Positions 26,536 to 35,552 of a stretch of 64,000 nucleotides of DNA are shown piece after piece. Under the pieces are notes generated by a model. That model worked only from the letters and a program-made list of their open reading frames with translations, was not told where the DNA came from and searched no databases. Position 1 is the first letter of the stretch. Each line of letters opens with the position of its first letter. A program made the translations under genes and the position numbers. The stretch is from Pseudomonas koreensis (GTDB taxonomy: Bacteria > Pseudomonadota > Gammaproteobacteria > Pseudomonadales > Pseudomonadaceae), in NCBI RefSeq assembly GCF_025447595.1, contig NZ_JAOEJU010000028.1:17567-81566 (forward strand), read 5' to 3'.

Positions 26536-29343
26536 TCATGGTTTCACGACCACTTGCGGGCCAAAGCCATCGCCAGTGCGGAAGGTTGGCAGCGCGGCAG
26601 AGTTCACGTAGCGCACGCCATCCCAGCTCGGCAGCGGTGTCGGCATCAACTGCAGTTGCCCGGGTTTCTCGAGGTCCCAACGCAGCAGCATCGAGTTGTC
26701 CTCATGCTGGGTGTTGTGACAATGCTCCATGTAGGTCCCGGCAAACTCGCGGAAGTTGATTGCCATCTCGACGCTGTCCAGCCCGTCGGCTTCCGAACCG
26801 ATGCGATAGACGTCCTTGCGCGCCCATTTTTCCCACTCTGGTGGTGCCTTGCCGCCACGGCTGAGAATGATCCCTTCCTCGAAGTGCACGTGTACCGGAT
26901 GGCTCCAGCCTTTGCCGCCGGCCTTGATGTTCCACACTTCCAAGGTGCCGATGCCGCTGACCCCGGCGTCGGTCGGGCCGCTTGCCAGTTTGGTCGAGGC
27001 ATTCAACCGGCGTGGGTCCATGTGGAAGCCAAAACCACCATCGGTCTTGATCGTCCACGGCGCTTCATCGGTGCCGTCGGAGCGGCCGAAGATGAAGGTC
27101 CGGTGCAGCGCCTTGGCCAGCAGCGCCTTGTCGGCAGCGTTGTCGCGGTGGATCTTCAGCGGGATCATCACCTTGCCTTCAGCCTTGCCCGGTTTGGCCG
27201 GTTCGTAGGCTGCCGGATCCATGGCCAGATCCTGGCCAGTGAACGCCTTGACGTTGAGTTGCAGGACCTTGCCCACCACCGGGTCACCCTTGTCCCATTG
27301 CGGCCCCTTGCTGGTCTGCTTGATCACCGGCAGGTATTTCTCCGAGAGCACATCGGCCAGCGGAATCACCTCTTTCGGGCCTTTGCCATCGTCTTGCGCC
27401 TGGAGGTTGACGAAGAACAGCTTGTCCCCCGGCTTGATGCCGTTTTTCGCGAAGTTGACGATGATGTCGAAGCGCTCGGCGATGCCCTGGGTTGGCAGGA
27501 TCGCGTTGTGGTTCTGCTTGTCGCCGTCGGCATCCAGATCCATCGAGCCGTCGAACGGCACGCTGTGTTCCATGATGTTGCCGTCGTTGGCAATCATGTG
27601 GAATGGCACACGGCTGTAGGACACACCGGAGTTTTTCGGCCCCTGAAACTCGCCGCCCGTGCCTTTGACTTCCCGCACCAGCGCGAGCTTGAAGTAACGC
27701 GACACCGAACCGTTGAGGATGCGGAAGCGATAACTGCGTGCCCGCACGTCGAGGGTCGGTTTCCATTGCCAGTTGACCAACACTTGATCGCCAATGAAGC
27801 CGTCGGTGTTGAACGGGTTGAACCACAACTGACCTTGCTGATCCCACGCTTTGTCGGCGAACACCAGGTTGACGTCGTAGTCACGGTTGCCCCACGGCAA
27901 GCCGCTGCCACTGGGGAAACGCAGGTTGACGCCATCGTTCACCGATTCGTTGCCACGGTCCAGGGCGCTGTAGTAGTTCATCATCGCCGCGTTGCCCTTG
28001 TAGACGTTCTGCGCGGTGAAATCGAGCATGTGATCGTGGAACCAGTGAGTGCTCATGGTTTCGCGCCAGTCGCCGCGAATCTTGATGGTGCCGTGGTCGC
28101 AGGTCTTTTTCGCAGGCTGCAGGTCGTTGACCCAGAGGGTTTCCCCCGGCGCGCAAGGGAATGCCGCGCGTGGGTCCTCGGCCTTGGTGTTGATGCTGTC
28201 GTAACCGGCAAGCTGGATCGGCCAGCGATAGTCGTAGAACTGGCCGGGAAAGAAGAACGCGTTGGCATAGCCGTCACTTTCCGCCGGCGCGTGACCGTTG
28301 TGTTCGTGGGTGGTGATGGTGTGCAGACCGAAACCACGGTTGGCCGATGGATCGATCGGCAAGCCGTTGTAATGACGCATCAGCACCGGTTGGCCGTAAC
28401 GCACCATCAGCAGTTTTGGCGGCAGCGTGCCGTCGAAGGTCCACACCGAATTGTGGTCTTGTGGCGGCATCGCCGGGTGGAAGCGTGGATCGACACCTTT
28501 TGCCGTGCCATCGGTCGCCGGAATCCCGGCCACGTTGTGATACAGCCCGCCCGGGCCGAACTCACCGACGGCGTAGCCGTGCATCTGCCGGCTGTCACGC
28601 AGACCGCCGTTCAGCCGTGCGCCGGTTTGCACGGTCTTGTAGGCGACTTGCGGGTAGAACTCGTTCCAGCGCTGATGGGCCCAGCCTTTTCCCGGTGGCC
28701 GGCCTTCTGCAGAGGAACCGATATGGCGGTTGAGGAACAGTTCGATCTGCGCCTGCCACGGGTTGCGGTCGACCACGTTGGCAAACTGACTGGGGAATGG
28801 TGTCAGTCCCGGTTGACGCAAAAACGCATCCAGCGCCGTGCCGGGCGGTGCGCTGCGGGCGACATTGTTGGGGTCCTGGGCCGGGGCCGGGCCGATGGCC
28901 GCTGGCGGGAAGCTCAGTGGAGCGGCCGGCGTGGTCGGGTCGAGTTTTTCCGGGCCGAACTCTTCGAACAGAACCAGTTGCTGGGTGAACGGCAGCGCTC
29001 CGAACAGCGGGCTCGGCTTGCCGTTGGTGGGGTAGTTGAAACTGGTTTGCGCGGCTGGCGGCAGGATGTTTTCCGTGCGCGTCGTGTTGCGCGTACCTTT
29101 GACCCCGTCGGGCAAATCGAAGGAATCTTCGTTGGCCTCGGGCATCGTCAGAATGGCATTGAGTGCCGCCGGCTCATCGGCCGGTTCGTCGTAGTACGCC
29201 GAGGGGTCGGAAGTTTCCGGCTGGCTTTCGTCATCGATCGGGCTCGCTCGAACCACGGTCATGGTGCCGAGGGTCAAAGCCAGAAAGACGCTCAAAGGCG
29301 TCAGCAGAAATAACTTGTTGGGGTAACGCGTTGTTCTGTCCAT
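26536..29343 (-). CDS. mcoA: Multicopper oxidase, McoA-like
   Basis: The protein of about 935 residues has a signal/anchor (LFLLTPLSVFLALTLGTMTVV) and cupredoxin copper motifs in order: HEHNGHAP, THWFHDHMLDF, HPVHVHFEEG and MEHCHNTQHEDNSMLLR, which provide the T1 and trinuclear ligands. Start at 29343 is preferred, with GAGG about 9 bases upstream; an ATG at 29358 is possible. Length and position beside the MnxS/MnxR-type regulators match, from memory, McoA, one of the Mn(II) oxidases of P. putida GB-1. A -24/-12 promoter lies about 40 bases upstream. Alternatives are other large periplasmic or exported oxidases. Confidence 0.8.
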   Translation of the reverse strand: MDRTTRYPNKLFLLTPLSVFLALTLGTMTVVRASPIDDESQPETSDPSAYYDEPADEPAALNAILTMPEANEDSFDLPDGVKGTRNTTRTENILPPAAQTSFNYPTNGKPSPLFGALPFTQQLVLFEEFGPEKLDPTTPAAPLSFPPAAIGPAPAQDPNNVARSAPPGTALDAFLRQPGLTPFPSQFANVVDRNPWQAQIELFLNRHIGSSAEGRPPGKGWAHQRWNEFYPQVAYKTVQTGARLNGGLRDSRQMHGYAVGEFGPGGLYHNVAGIPATDGTAKGVDPRFHPAMPPQDHNSVWTFDGTLPPKLLMVRYGQPVLMRHYNGLPIDPSANRGFGLHTITTHEHNGHAPAESDGYANAFFFPGQFYDYRWPIQLAGYDSINTKAEDPRAAFPCAPGETLWVNDLQPAKKTCDHGTIKIRGDWRETMSTHWFHDHMLDFTAQNVYKGNAAMMNYYSALDRGNESVNDGVNLRFPSGSGLPWGNRDYDVNLVFADKAWDQQGQLWFNPFNTDGFIGDQVLVNWQWKPTLDVRARSYRFRILNGSVSRYFKLALVREVKGTGGEFQGPKNSGVSYSRVPFHMIANDGNIMEHSVPFDGSMDLDADGDKQNHNAILPTQGIAERFDIIVNFAKNGIKPGDKLFFVNLQAQDDGKGPKEVIPLADVLSEKYLPVIKQTSKGPQWDKGDPVVGKVLQLNVKAFTGQDLAMDPAAYEPAKPGKAEGKVMIPLKIHRDNAADKALLAKALHRTFIFGRSDGTDEAPWTIKTDGGFGFHMDPRRLNASTKLASGPTDAGVSGIGTLEVWNIKAGGKGWSHPVHVHFEEGIILSRGGKAPPEWEKWARKDVYRIGSEADGLDSVEMAINFREFAGTYMEHCHNTQHEDNSMLLRWDLEKPGQLQLMPTPLPSWDGVRYVNSAALPTFRTGDGFGPQVVVKP

Positions 29344-29381
29344 CACCAGCCGCCTCATCTAAGGAAGGGGTGATGGTGTTT

Positions 29382-29397
29382 TGCAATTACCTCGCCA
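29382..29397 (-). promoter_or_regulatory. Candidate sigma-54 promoter of the mcoA-like gene
   Basis: On the minus strand the sequence reads TGGCGAGGTAATTGCA, with GG and GC separated by exactly 10 bases and a perfect TTGCA -12 element. The -24 part deviates at CAC (here CGA). It lies about 40 bases upstream of the chosen start, and the neighbouring regulator is a sigma-54 activator. Confidence 0.6.
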
Positions 29398-29442
29398 AAA
29401 AATCATTTCCAGTTGTTACAAGGACTTGGGAGTGCTGTTGGT

Positions 29443-29488
29443 TTCCCCACTCCCCGGTGACCGGGGCCTGACACCCAGTGCTGGGGGA
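29443..29488. promoter_or_regulatory. Candidate activator-binding region upstream of mcoA
   Basis: TTCCCC (29443-29448) is followed by the dyad CCCCGGTGACCGGGG (29452-29466) and by ACACCC-AGTGCT-GGGGGA (29471-29488). The last has the same N6 spacing as the TTCCCC-N6-GGGGAA sites at 31173, 49327, 49369 and 61322. It lies 45-105 bases upstream of the -24/-12 element, the usual place for NtrC-type sites. Confidence 0.45.
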
Positions 29489-29502
29489 AAGTTCACCCCA
29501 AT

Positions 29503-30951
29503 TTACTGAATGAGCTGAAACGCCAGACGAACGGTAGTTCCCTGTCCTTCCCGACTGTCCAGCGTCACGGCGCCTCCGAAGCGCTCCATGATCCGCTTGA
29601 CCAATACCAGCCCAACCCCAAGTCCACCCTGTTTGGTGGTGAAGAACGGCCGGAAGGCCATGCTGCGCTGCTCTTCATTCATGCCCTTGCCGGTGTCGCT
29701 GAGCATCACACTCACACGACGGTTGTCCTGTGGTTCGAGGCTGACCGTCAACGTTCCTCCTTTGTCCATGGCTTCCAGAGCATTGGCCAGCAAGCTGTTG
29801 AGAATCTGGGTAAGTTGCACCTGCTGGCTGAGCACCATCGGCGTCTGCTGGGGATGAAACACAACGTGTACGCCGGCTTTGGCAATCTGTTGTTCGAACG
29901 CCATCAGGCTGTCGTGCAGTGCCGCGACCAGATTCACCGGTTCCGGCTCGTCATTGAGCGGGCGCAGCGATTGCAGCAGCTCCCGCACCCACTTCGACAT
30001 GCGGTCGACCTGACCGATGATGTCATTGATGTTCTTGTGCGCCGGCCCTGCATCGAACTCCAGCGCCAGCTCGGCGCTGGAGCGGATCGTCGCCAGCGGA
30101 TTGCGCAGGCTGTGGGCGACTGCCGAGGACATTTCCCCGAGCGCTACGTAGGTTTCGTTGGCGATCAGCTGTTTTTGCTGCGCCGCCAGCAAAATCGCCG
30201 CCCGCCGCACGATCCAGTACAACCCCAGATAAATCAGTCCGCCACCCAGCGCCGTCGCCAGCCAGATCAGCGCCAGCCCCCGCTCCATCCGGGTGATCAG
30301 GTCTTTGGGTTCTTTGTAGATTTCGACCATCGCCGTGACATTCTTGCCCTCGGCATCGAACAGCGGGATGTAGTTCTCGATGAAAATGTATTCGGGTGGC
30401 ACCACGAATTTCTGTTCTTCGCGCCCTTTGTCGACGTCGTGGTAGCTGGCCGACACCGGGATTTTTTCATTGAATGCACGATCAAGGTCATCATCGGCGT
30501 GAATGCGGGTGCCGGTCAGCGCCGGGTTGGTCGACCAGATCACCAAACGATCCGGCGCATAGATATTGGCGAGAATCACGTCGGGCAAATGTTCGATGTG
30601 ATCGAGAAATTCGCCTCGGGCGCTGGCGCGGGCCGCCGGATCGACGTCGGGAAAGTCCTTGTCCTGGCGCGGATCGAGCAACTCGCCCATGGTGCGGACA
30701 TTGGGGATCGACACATGGCGCACCTCTGCCGCCGCAATGGCCTGGATGAACTGCGCGGTCAGCAGCGCGTCGCGCTGCACACTTTCCTCGATCACGAACC
30801 GGGTCGACACGGTGCCGAGCGCCACAGCCACAGTGCCGATCACCGCCATGCTGATCAATGAAAACCAGCGCAACAGATTGAACGGCTGCTTGCGCGAGTT
30901 CAGCCGCAGGCTGCCCTCCTCGATTGGTAGCGATTCTGACTGCATGTTCAT
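29503..30951 (-). CDS. mnxS2: Sensor histidine kinase, MnxS2-like
   Basis: I start the protein at ATG 30951 (482 residues), because the preceding in-frame codons run into repeat-rich DNA. Layout matches the kinase at 23849: TM about 27-48, periplasmic sensor, second TM about 226-246, H-box EMSSAVAHSLRNPLATIRSS with His280, then N, G1 and G2 boxes. H-box and G2 regions are nearly identical between the two, while the sensors differ more. No second regulator is next to it, so it probably shares the NtrC-type regulator at 22450. The 144-base gap after its stop holds the mcoA promoter. Confidence 0.75.
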   Translation of the reverse strand: MNMQSESLPIEEGSLRLNSRKQPFNLLRWFSLISMAVIGTVAVALGTVSTRFVIEESVQRDALLTAQFIQAIAAAEVRHVSIPNVRTMGELLDPRQDKDFPDVDPAARASARGEFLDHIEHLPDVILANIYAPDRLVIWSTNPALTGTRIHADDDLDRAFNEKIPVSASYHDVDKGREEQKFVVPPEYIFIENYIPLFDAEGKNVTAMVEIYKEPKDLITRMERGLALIWLATALGGGLIYLGLYWIVRRAAILLAAQQKQLIANETYVALGEMSSAVAHSLRNPLATIRSSAELALEFDAGPAHKNINDIIGQVDRMSKWVRELLQSLRPLNDEPEPVNLVAALHDSLMAFEQQIAKAGVHVVFHPQQTPMVLSQQVQLTQILNSLLANALEAMDKGGTLTVSLEPQDNRRVSVMLSDTGKGMNEEQRSMAFRPFFTTKQGGLGVGLVLVKRIMERFGGAVTLDSREGQGTTVRLAFQLIQ

Positions 30952-31029
30952 GGCGGCGACTTCCCGATACGTCCCTATAGGGTTATAGCCCACGGTTGGG
31001 GGTTTGCCCGGATGCGGGTGCCCCATCCG

Positions 31030-31039
31030 CCCCCCCCCC
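31030..31039. repeat. Ten-base poly-C tract
   Basis: A run of ten C residues lies between the MnxS2-like start and the REP pair. Such homopolymers can slip during replication or be miscounted by sequencing. It does not lie in a coding region as annotated here. Confidence 0.8.
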
Positions 31040-31055
31040 GGATATCCACAAAACC

Positions 31056-31146
31056 CTGTGGGAGCGAGCCTGCTCGCGATGACGGTGTGTCTGCCCAGGT
31101 AATGTTAAGTGTGCCGACCTCATCGCGAGCAGGCTCGCTCCCACAG
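31056..31146. repeat. Inverted pair of REP palindromes (REPIN-like)
   Basis: CTGTGGGAGCGAGCCTGCTC and its reverse complement flank a spacer of about 39 bases. The element sits in the divergent gap between the second kinase and the curli-side operon. Confidence 0.9.
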
Positions 31147-31172
31147 TTCGGGTTTGCGGATTGATCCCCACA

Positions 31173-31190
31173 ATCCCCAATGCTGGGGAC
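31173..31190. promoter_or_regulatory. Candidate activator-binding dyad ATCCCC-N6-GGGGAC
   Basis: ATCCCC-AATGCT-GGGGAC is a near-perfect palindrome with the same spacing as dyads upstream of the secretion operon and mnxG-like gene. It lies about 90 bases upstream of the -24/-12-like element at 31279. I infer a binding site for the NtrC-type regulator. Confidence 0.5.
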
Positions 31191-31278
31191 AGTCGCCCTA
31201 TCCGGACCTTCGTCCTTTCCCTCGCACCCAGCCTCGAACCCTTGTGCCACGGGCCTTTGCTGCCTGTTGATACGTCGT

Positions 31279-31294
31279 TGGTATGGAAGTTGTA
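31279..31294 (+). promoter_or_regulatory. Candidate sigma-54 promoter of the secreted-protein/csgBA operon
   Basis: TGGTATGGAAGTTGTA keeps GG, a 10-base spacer and TTG-A but has GT instead of GC at -12 and two further deviations. It lies about 60 bases upstream of the first start, downstream of a matching dyad. The call depends partly on the better examples elsewhere in the window. Confidence 0.42.
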
Positions 31295-31354
31295 AAGGCC
31301 TGCTGCAACTGACCCAACCCCAAGGGGCAGGTACTTCGATAGAGGGATTTACTC

Positions 31355-32701
31355 ATGCACCCTTTACTGTCCAAAACCGCGACCGTGCTGGTCGTGAGCG
31401 CTCTGGCCCAGGGCATTGCCCAGGCCGCTCTGTTCGCCGTCGACCCAGGTCCCTACACACCGGCCAACGGCGGTTTCGCCAGCTGGTATCAGGACACCCA
31501 CGGTCGCACGCTGGATCTGTGCCTGTCCAAAGCACTCAGCTCCCGCGTGCCAAGCACACCGGGCGCCCCGTCGTACATGTGCTCGCTGCTGCCGACTCCC
31601 GGCGTGTTCGACGACGCGCAGCCGATCGTCTTCCCGACCAACTTTCCCGATGAAGCGTTCTGGTTTACCGGCGAAACCACCATCGTCGACGCCGCTCGCG
31701 GAATCGATCTGACCTACGTCAGCGCCGTCGAAGCCGCGTTCGCCGCAGAGGAACCGGTCGAGGGTGATCAGGTCAGCTTCGCGCGTATCCGGATCAGGGT
31801 GGATGTCCCCACCGCCGGCACCTACGTCATCACCCACCCGTACGGCGTCGACGTGTTCAACATTGACACCCCCGGCCGGCGCGCGATCAACATGACCCGC
31901 GACATCGGCATCGGCACCCCGAAAACCTACGACGGCGCGCTCAAGGGTGACATCGGCCCGTTCCTGCGCAGCGTCAACGGCCCGTACACCGAGACCAACC
32001 CGGTGACCGGTGCGGCCGAGCAGTTTGTCGGCGACCCGAACCTCAACGAGGCCGTGACCGGCAGCCCGTTCAATACAAACTTCGTGCGTATCGAAGGCCC
32101 TGGCGGCATTGATCTGCGCACCACCACGTTCGCTGTGTCCGGCAAGTTGTCGACCGTGGTTCGACCAACACCACTGATCACCGAGCGCAGCACCTACTCG
32201 CGCAAACCCGGCGACAGCGCACCGGTTGCCCAACAAGACGTATTCGTCAAAGCACCGCCAGCGCCCGGCACAGCCGCCATCACCAGCAGCACCCCGGTGG
32301 TGAACATGAAAGAAGCCGACAGCACCGGCAGCTGGTATGCGCAATCGTCGGTCAACCCGACCTTGCCGACCGTGCTGCAAGTGACCGCCGACAACCACCT
32401 GGCCATCGCCACCAGCTCGCCGACCACACTGCCCATGAACCTGACTGACCTGGTGGTGATCCAGCGCGCCGAGTACAGCCTGAACTCCGGGCAATTGACC
32501 GTGATCGCGTCGACCAGTGACGAAACCTCGCCACCGGTGCTCACCGTCACGTCCGACGGCGGCGCCGCCATCGGCGCCCTGGGCGGCGACGGCGCGGTGA
32601 AAACCCTGACGACCGGCATCTCGCCGATTCCACCGGCCAGGGTTCGGGTGACGTCGTCCAACGGCGGCAGCGATATCGAAGAAGTGGTCATCGTGCAATG
32701 A
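31355..32701 (+). CDS. Secreted protein of unknown function, VDPGPYT family (short form)
   Basis: The 448-residue product has a signal peptide ending near AQAA and a mature N-terminus LFAVDPGPYTPANGGFASWYQD. Two cysteines follow (LDLCLSK, YMCSLLP) that could pair. The rest is Thr/Pro/Gly-rich and looks like beta-sandwich surface protein. It is closely related to the next product over about 350 residues but lacks that protein's C-terminal Ig-like repeats. I do not recognise the family. Co-direction with csgB and csgA suggests a matrix or surface component, an inference from context. Confidence 0.7.
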   Translation: MHPLLSKTATVLVVSALAQGIAQAALFAVDPGPYTPANGGFASWYQDTHGRTLDLCLSKALSSRVPSTPGAPSYMCSLLPTPGVFDDAQPIVFPTNFPDEAFWFTGETTIVDAARGIDLTYVSAVEAAFAAEEPVEGDQVSFARIRIRVDVPTAGTYVITHPYGVDVFNIDTPGRRAINMTRDIGIGTPKTYDGALKGDIGPFLRSVNGPYTETNPVTGAAEQFVGDPNLNEAVTGSPFNTNFVRIEGPGGIDLRTTTFAVSGKLSTVVRPTPLITERSTYSRKPGDSAPVAQQDVFVKAPPAPGTAAITSSTPVVNMKEADSTGSWYAQSSVNPTLPTVLQVTADNHLAIATSSPTTLPMNLTDLVVIQRAEYSLNSGQLTVIASTSDETSPPVLTVTSDGGAAIGALGGDGAVKTLTTGISPIPPARVRVTSSNGGSDIEEVVIVQ

Positions 32702-32736
32702 ACGCTCACATGCCCAGATCCGCATCAGGAGGCATC

Positions 32737-34971
32737 ATGAACAAGTGGCCACGCTTTGCGCTCAACGCGCTCGGGCTGACAATCTCGCTGACCGGCAGTG
32801 CGTTCGCGCAACTGGCCGCTGTCGATCCCGGTCCCTACACCTTCGCCACCGGGAAATTCCCGATGTGGTATCAGGACAACAACCAGCTGTCGATGGAGCT
32901 CTGCCAGTCGCGCGCCGCGAGCTCGCGAGTACCGGTCAGCACCCCGCCGGCGTACATGTGCACCCTGCTGCCGGAACCGGGCATCTTCGATGACACCCTG
33001 CCGATGGTGTTCCCCGACAACTGGCCACCGGAAGCCTTCTGGTTCCTGGCTGAAACCAACATTGCCAACAATGGCGCCGGATTCGGCATGGACGCCTATG
33101 TGGCCGGGATCGAAGCGGCGTTCGCCTCGGAAAACCCGGTGGATGGCGATCAGCAAAGCTTCGCGCGGATCCGCATCCGGGTGAACGTACCCGTGGCCGG
33201 CACCTACACCATCACCCACCCCTATGGTGTGGAAACGGTGAATGTCACCACCCCCGGCCGACGTGCGATCAACATCACCAAAGACATCGGCATCGGCGCG
33301 CCGGGCAACTTCAGCGGTGCGCTCAACGGCGCCATCGGGCCATTCCTGCGCAGCATCAACGGCCCGTACACCGAAGTGAACCCGGACACCGGCGGTATCG
33401 AGACCTTCGTCGGCGACCCGAACCTCACCGAAGCGGTGACTGGCAGCCCGTTCAACACCAACTTCGTGCGGATCGATGGTCCTTCCGGCGTTGGCTCGAT
33501 TCAGACCAATCTGTTCACCGTTGCCGGCAAGGTGCTAGACAACCGTCAGCAAACCCATGTCGCCATCGACCGTGCTACCTATCGCCGGACTTCGGCCGGG
33601 GTACGCGCCGAAGTGTTTGCCAAGGCCGACACCAGCTCGACCCTGTGCTTCCGCGAAACCCTGGCGCTGCTGCCCGGCCCGCCACCGACGCCTTGCCAGA
33701 CCAGTCTGCTGGGTGACAACAACGGGTTGTTCTTCGGCCAGCGTCTGGGCAATGGAACCCTGCCGTCGGTGGTGGTCGTGACCGCGACCAACCCGGCCGG
33801 CACCACCCGTCCGACGGCCGTCTCGGCCAAGCTCACCGACGTGGTGAAAATCCAGACCGCGCGCTACAGCTGGGCCAACCACAGCCTGCTGATCGAGGCC
33901 ACCTCGACCGACGAGGTCGCCGTGCCAGACATGGTTGCGCAGGGCTACGGACGGCTTTCGAAATCCGGCACCCTGCAACGCATCACCGTCGCCGACCTGA
34001 CCCAACCACCCGCCACCGTTACAGTGAAATCCGCTGCCGGCGGCAGCGATACCGAGGCGGTCGTAGTCGTCGGCACCGCGCCTGACACCGGTGAAAACCA
34101 GGCGCCGTTGTCCGTCGCCGACACCGGCAGCACCAGCTTCGGCGTGCCGATCACCCTCAGTCTGTTGACCAACGACAGCGACCCGGACGGCAACGTACCG
34201 CTGACCATCACTGCGCTGACTCAACCGGCTGCGGGCCAGGGCACCGTTGCCCTGAACGGCACCACATCGGTGGTCTACACCCCGCCAGCCGTAGTGAACG
34301 CGCCGCTGACCACAACCTTCACCTACAAGGCCCAGGACAGCAAAGGTCTGGCCTCGGTGAACCCGGCGACCGTGACGATCAGCGTTGCGCCTAACCGGCC
34401 ACCGACCGCCGTCGCCGACAGCGTCGCCACCCTGGGTGTCGCGATCCCGATCAACGTGCTGGCCAACGACACCGATCCGGAAGGCAACACACCGCTGGGC
34501 GTCGCCAGCCTGACCCAACCGCCGGCAGGACGCGGCACAGTCAGCACTGACGGCACGGTGATCACCTACACCCCACCGGCCACCGTGACCACGGCCTTTA
34601 CCACGACCTTCACCTACATCGCCCGGGACAGCTTCAACGCCCAGTCGGCGCCGGCGACGGTCACGGTGCAGGTGTCGCCACGGCCAGCGGCGGAAACCTT
34701 CACCATTACCGCTTCAACGGTGCAAGCGCGCTCGGGTGGACGCTTCAACTGGGACTTCACCGGCACCTCGTCAGTGACTACCGGCAACACCATCACCGTG
34801 CAAGTCACCACCCCGACCGGGCTGGTCACGCTGGGTACAACCACGGTGCCGGTCACCGGGCGCTGGCGGCTGACGCTGAACAACACGACGGTAGTGCCAT
34901 CGGCTAATCCGACCGCCACCATCCGTTCGTCCCAAGGCACCGTGCGCACGGTGTCGGTAACCACCCTCTGA
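32737..34971 (+). CDS. Secreted VDPGPYT-family protein with C-terminal Ig-like repeats (long form)
   Basis: The start at 32737 follows AGGAGG (32727-32732) and directly precedes the signal peptide, giving 744 residues. The first 370 residues parallel the preceding protein (LAAVDPGPYT, GVFDD/GIFDD, GRRAINxTxDIGIG, EAVTGSPFNTNFVRI). From about residue 460 there are at least two tandem repeats of the cadherin/Big_9 type, each with LLTNDSDPDGN or VLANDTDPEGN, SLTQPPAGRGTV and a Y-x-PP strand. A final beta domain follows. The repeats usually extend surface proteins away from the cell. Function is unknown; tandem duplication with repeat gain or loss explains the pair. Confidence 0.72.
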   Translation: MNKWPRFALNALGLTISLTGSAFAQLAAVDPGPYTFATGKFPMWYQDNNQLSMELCQSRAASSRVPVSTPPAYMCTLLPEPGIFDDTLPMVFPDNWPPEAFWFLAETNIANNGAGFGMDAYVAGIEAAFASENPVDGDQQSFARIRIRVNVPVAGTYTITHPYGVETVNVTTPGRRAINITKDIGIGAPGNFSGALNGAIGPFLRSINGPYTEVNPDTGGIETFVGDPNLTEAVTGSPFNTNFVRIDGPSGVGSIQTNLFTVAGKVLDNRQQTHVAIDRATYRRTSAGVRAEVFAKADTSSTLCFRETLALLPGPPPTPCQTSLLGDNNGLFFGQRLGNGTLPSVVVVTATNPAGTTRPTAVSAKLTDVVKIQTARYSWANHSLLIEATSTDEVAVPDMVAQGYGRLSKSGTLQRITVADLTQPPATVTVKSAAGGSDTEAVVVVGTAPDTGENQAPLSVADTGSTSFGVPITLSLLTNDSDPDGNVPLTITALTQPAAGQGTVALNGTTSVVYTPPAVVNAPLTTTFTYKAQDSKGLASVNPATVTISVAPNRPPTAVADSVATLGVAIPINVLANDTDPEGNTPLGVASLTQPPAGRGTVSTDGTVITYTPPATVTTAFTTTFTYIARDSFNAQSAPATVTVQVSPRPAAETFTITASTVQARSGGRFNWDFTGTSSVTTGNTITVQVTTPTGLVTLGTTTVPVTGRWRLTLNNTTVVPSANPTATIRSSQGTVRTVSVTTL

Positions 34972-35064
34972 GCCCACGCCCCACTCACCCCACACCGTTC
35001 GATGCGGCGTGGGTGGGGCCCGCTCAGGCCGGATTTCGGATTCAGGACAACACAGGACAACGCC

Positions 35065-35526
35065 ATGAACACGCCGACCGCCGCCCTGCTTTGCCTGCTC
35101 GCCTTTTGCGGCAGTGCAGGCGTGCGCGCCGACGACCTGATGGAAAACGATGACCTGGCGCCCTCCACCGACCTCGGTGAACTGCCGGCCCCGGTGGGCC
35201 AGCAAGCGCTGATCGACCAGAACGGCCAGGTCAACGTGGCCTTGCTTGAACAAAACGGTCAGTCGCTGCTCGGGCGGATCGTGCAGTCGGGCAGCAATCA
35301 GGAGGCGTACATCCTGCAACAAGGCAGCGACCTGATGGCCTTGATCACGCAAAATGGTTCCGGCAACGCCGCATCCATCACACAAAACGGCAGCCACAAC
35401 CGCGCGCAGATTTCGCAAAACGGCAACAACAACGACGCCAGCATCGAGCAGGCCGGCACGGGGCTGCAGAGCGCCGTGACCCAGTCGGGCAACGGAATGA
35501 GCGTCTCGGTCAAGCAATACCGCTAA
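35065..35526 (+). CDS. csgB: Minor curlin, CsgB-like nucleator
   Basis: The 153-residue secreted protein has a signal peptide (cleavage near GVRA-DD), an acidic linker and then about five curlin repeats with the Q-x-G-x-x-N-x-A-x-x-x-Q pattern, for example ITQNGSGNAASITQNGSHN. Length and repeat number match CsgB, which nucleates amyloid formation on the cell surface. It ends in a basic KQYR tail, a feature shared with nucleator-type subunits. The ATG at 35065 is chosen because it begins the signal peptide. It lies 26 bases before csgA. Confidence 0.85.
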   Translation: MNTPTAALLCLLAFCGSAGVRADDLMENDDLAPSTDLGELPAPVGQQALIDQNGQVNVALLEQNGQSLLGRIVQSGSNQEAYILQQGSDLMALITQNGSGNAASITQNGSHNRAQISQNGNNNDASIEQAGTGLQSAVTQSGNGMSVSVKQYR

Positions 35527-35552
35527 AGCCCTGCAACCTTGGAGAGTTCATC

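Noticed and set aside
26506..29313. A 935-codon open frame on the + strand
   Set aside because: It mirrors the McoA-like gene, which has clear copper motifs, a signal peptide and a promoter. The mirror frame has no domain pattern.
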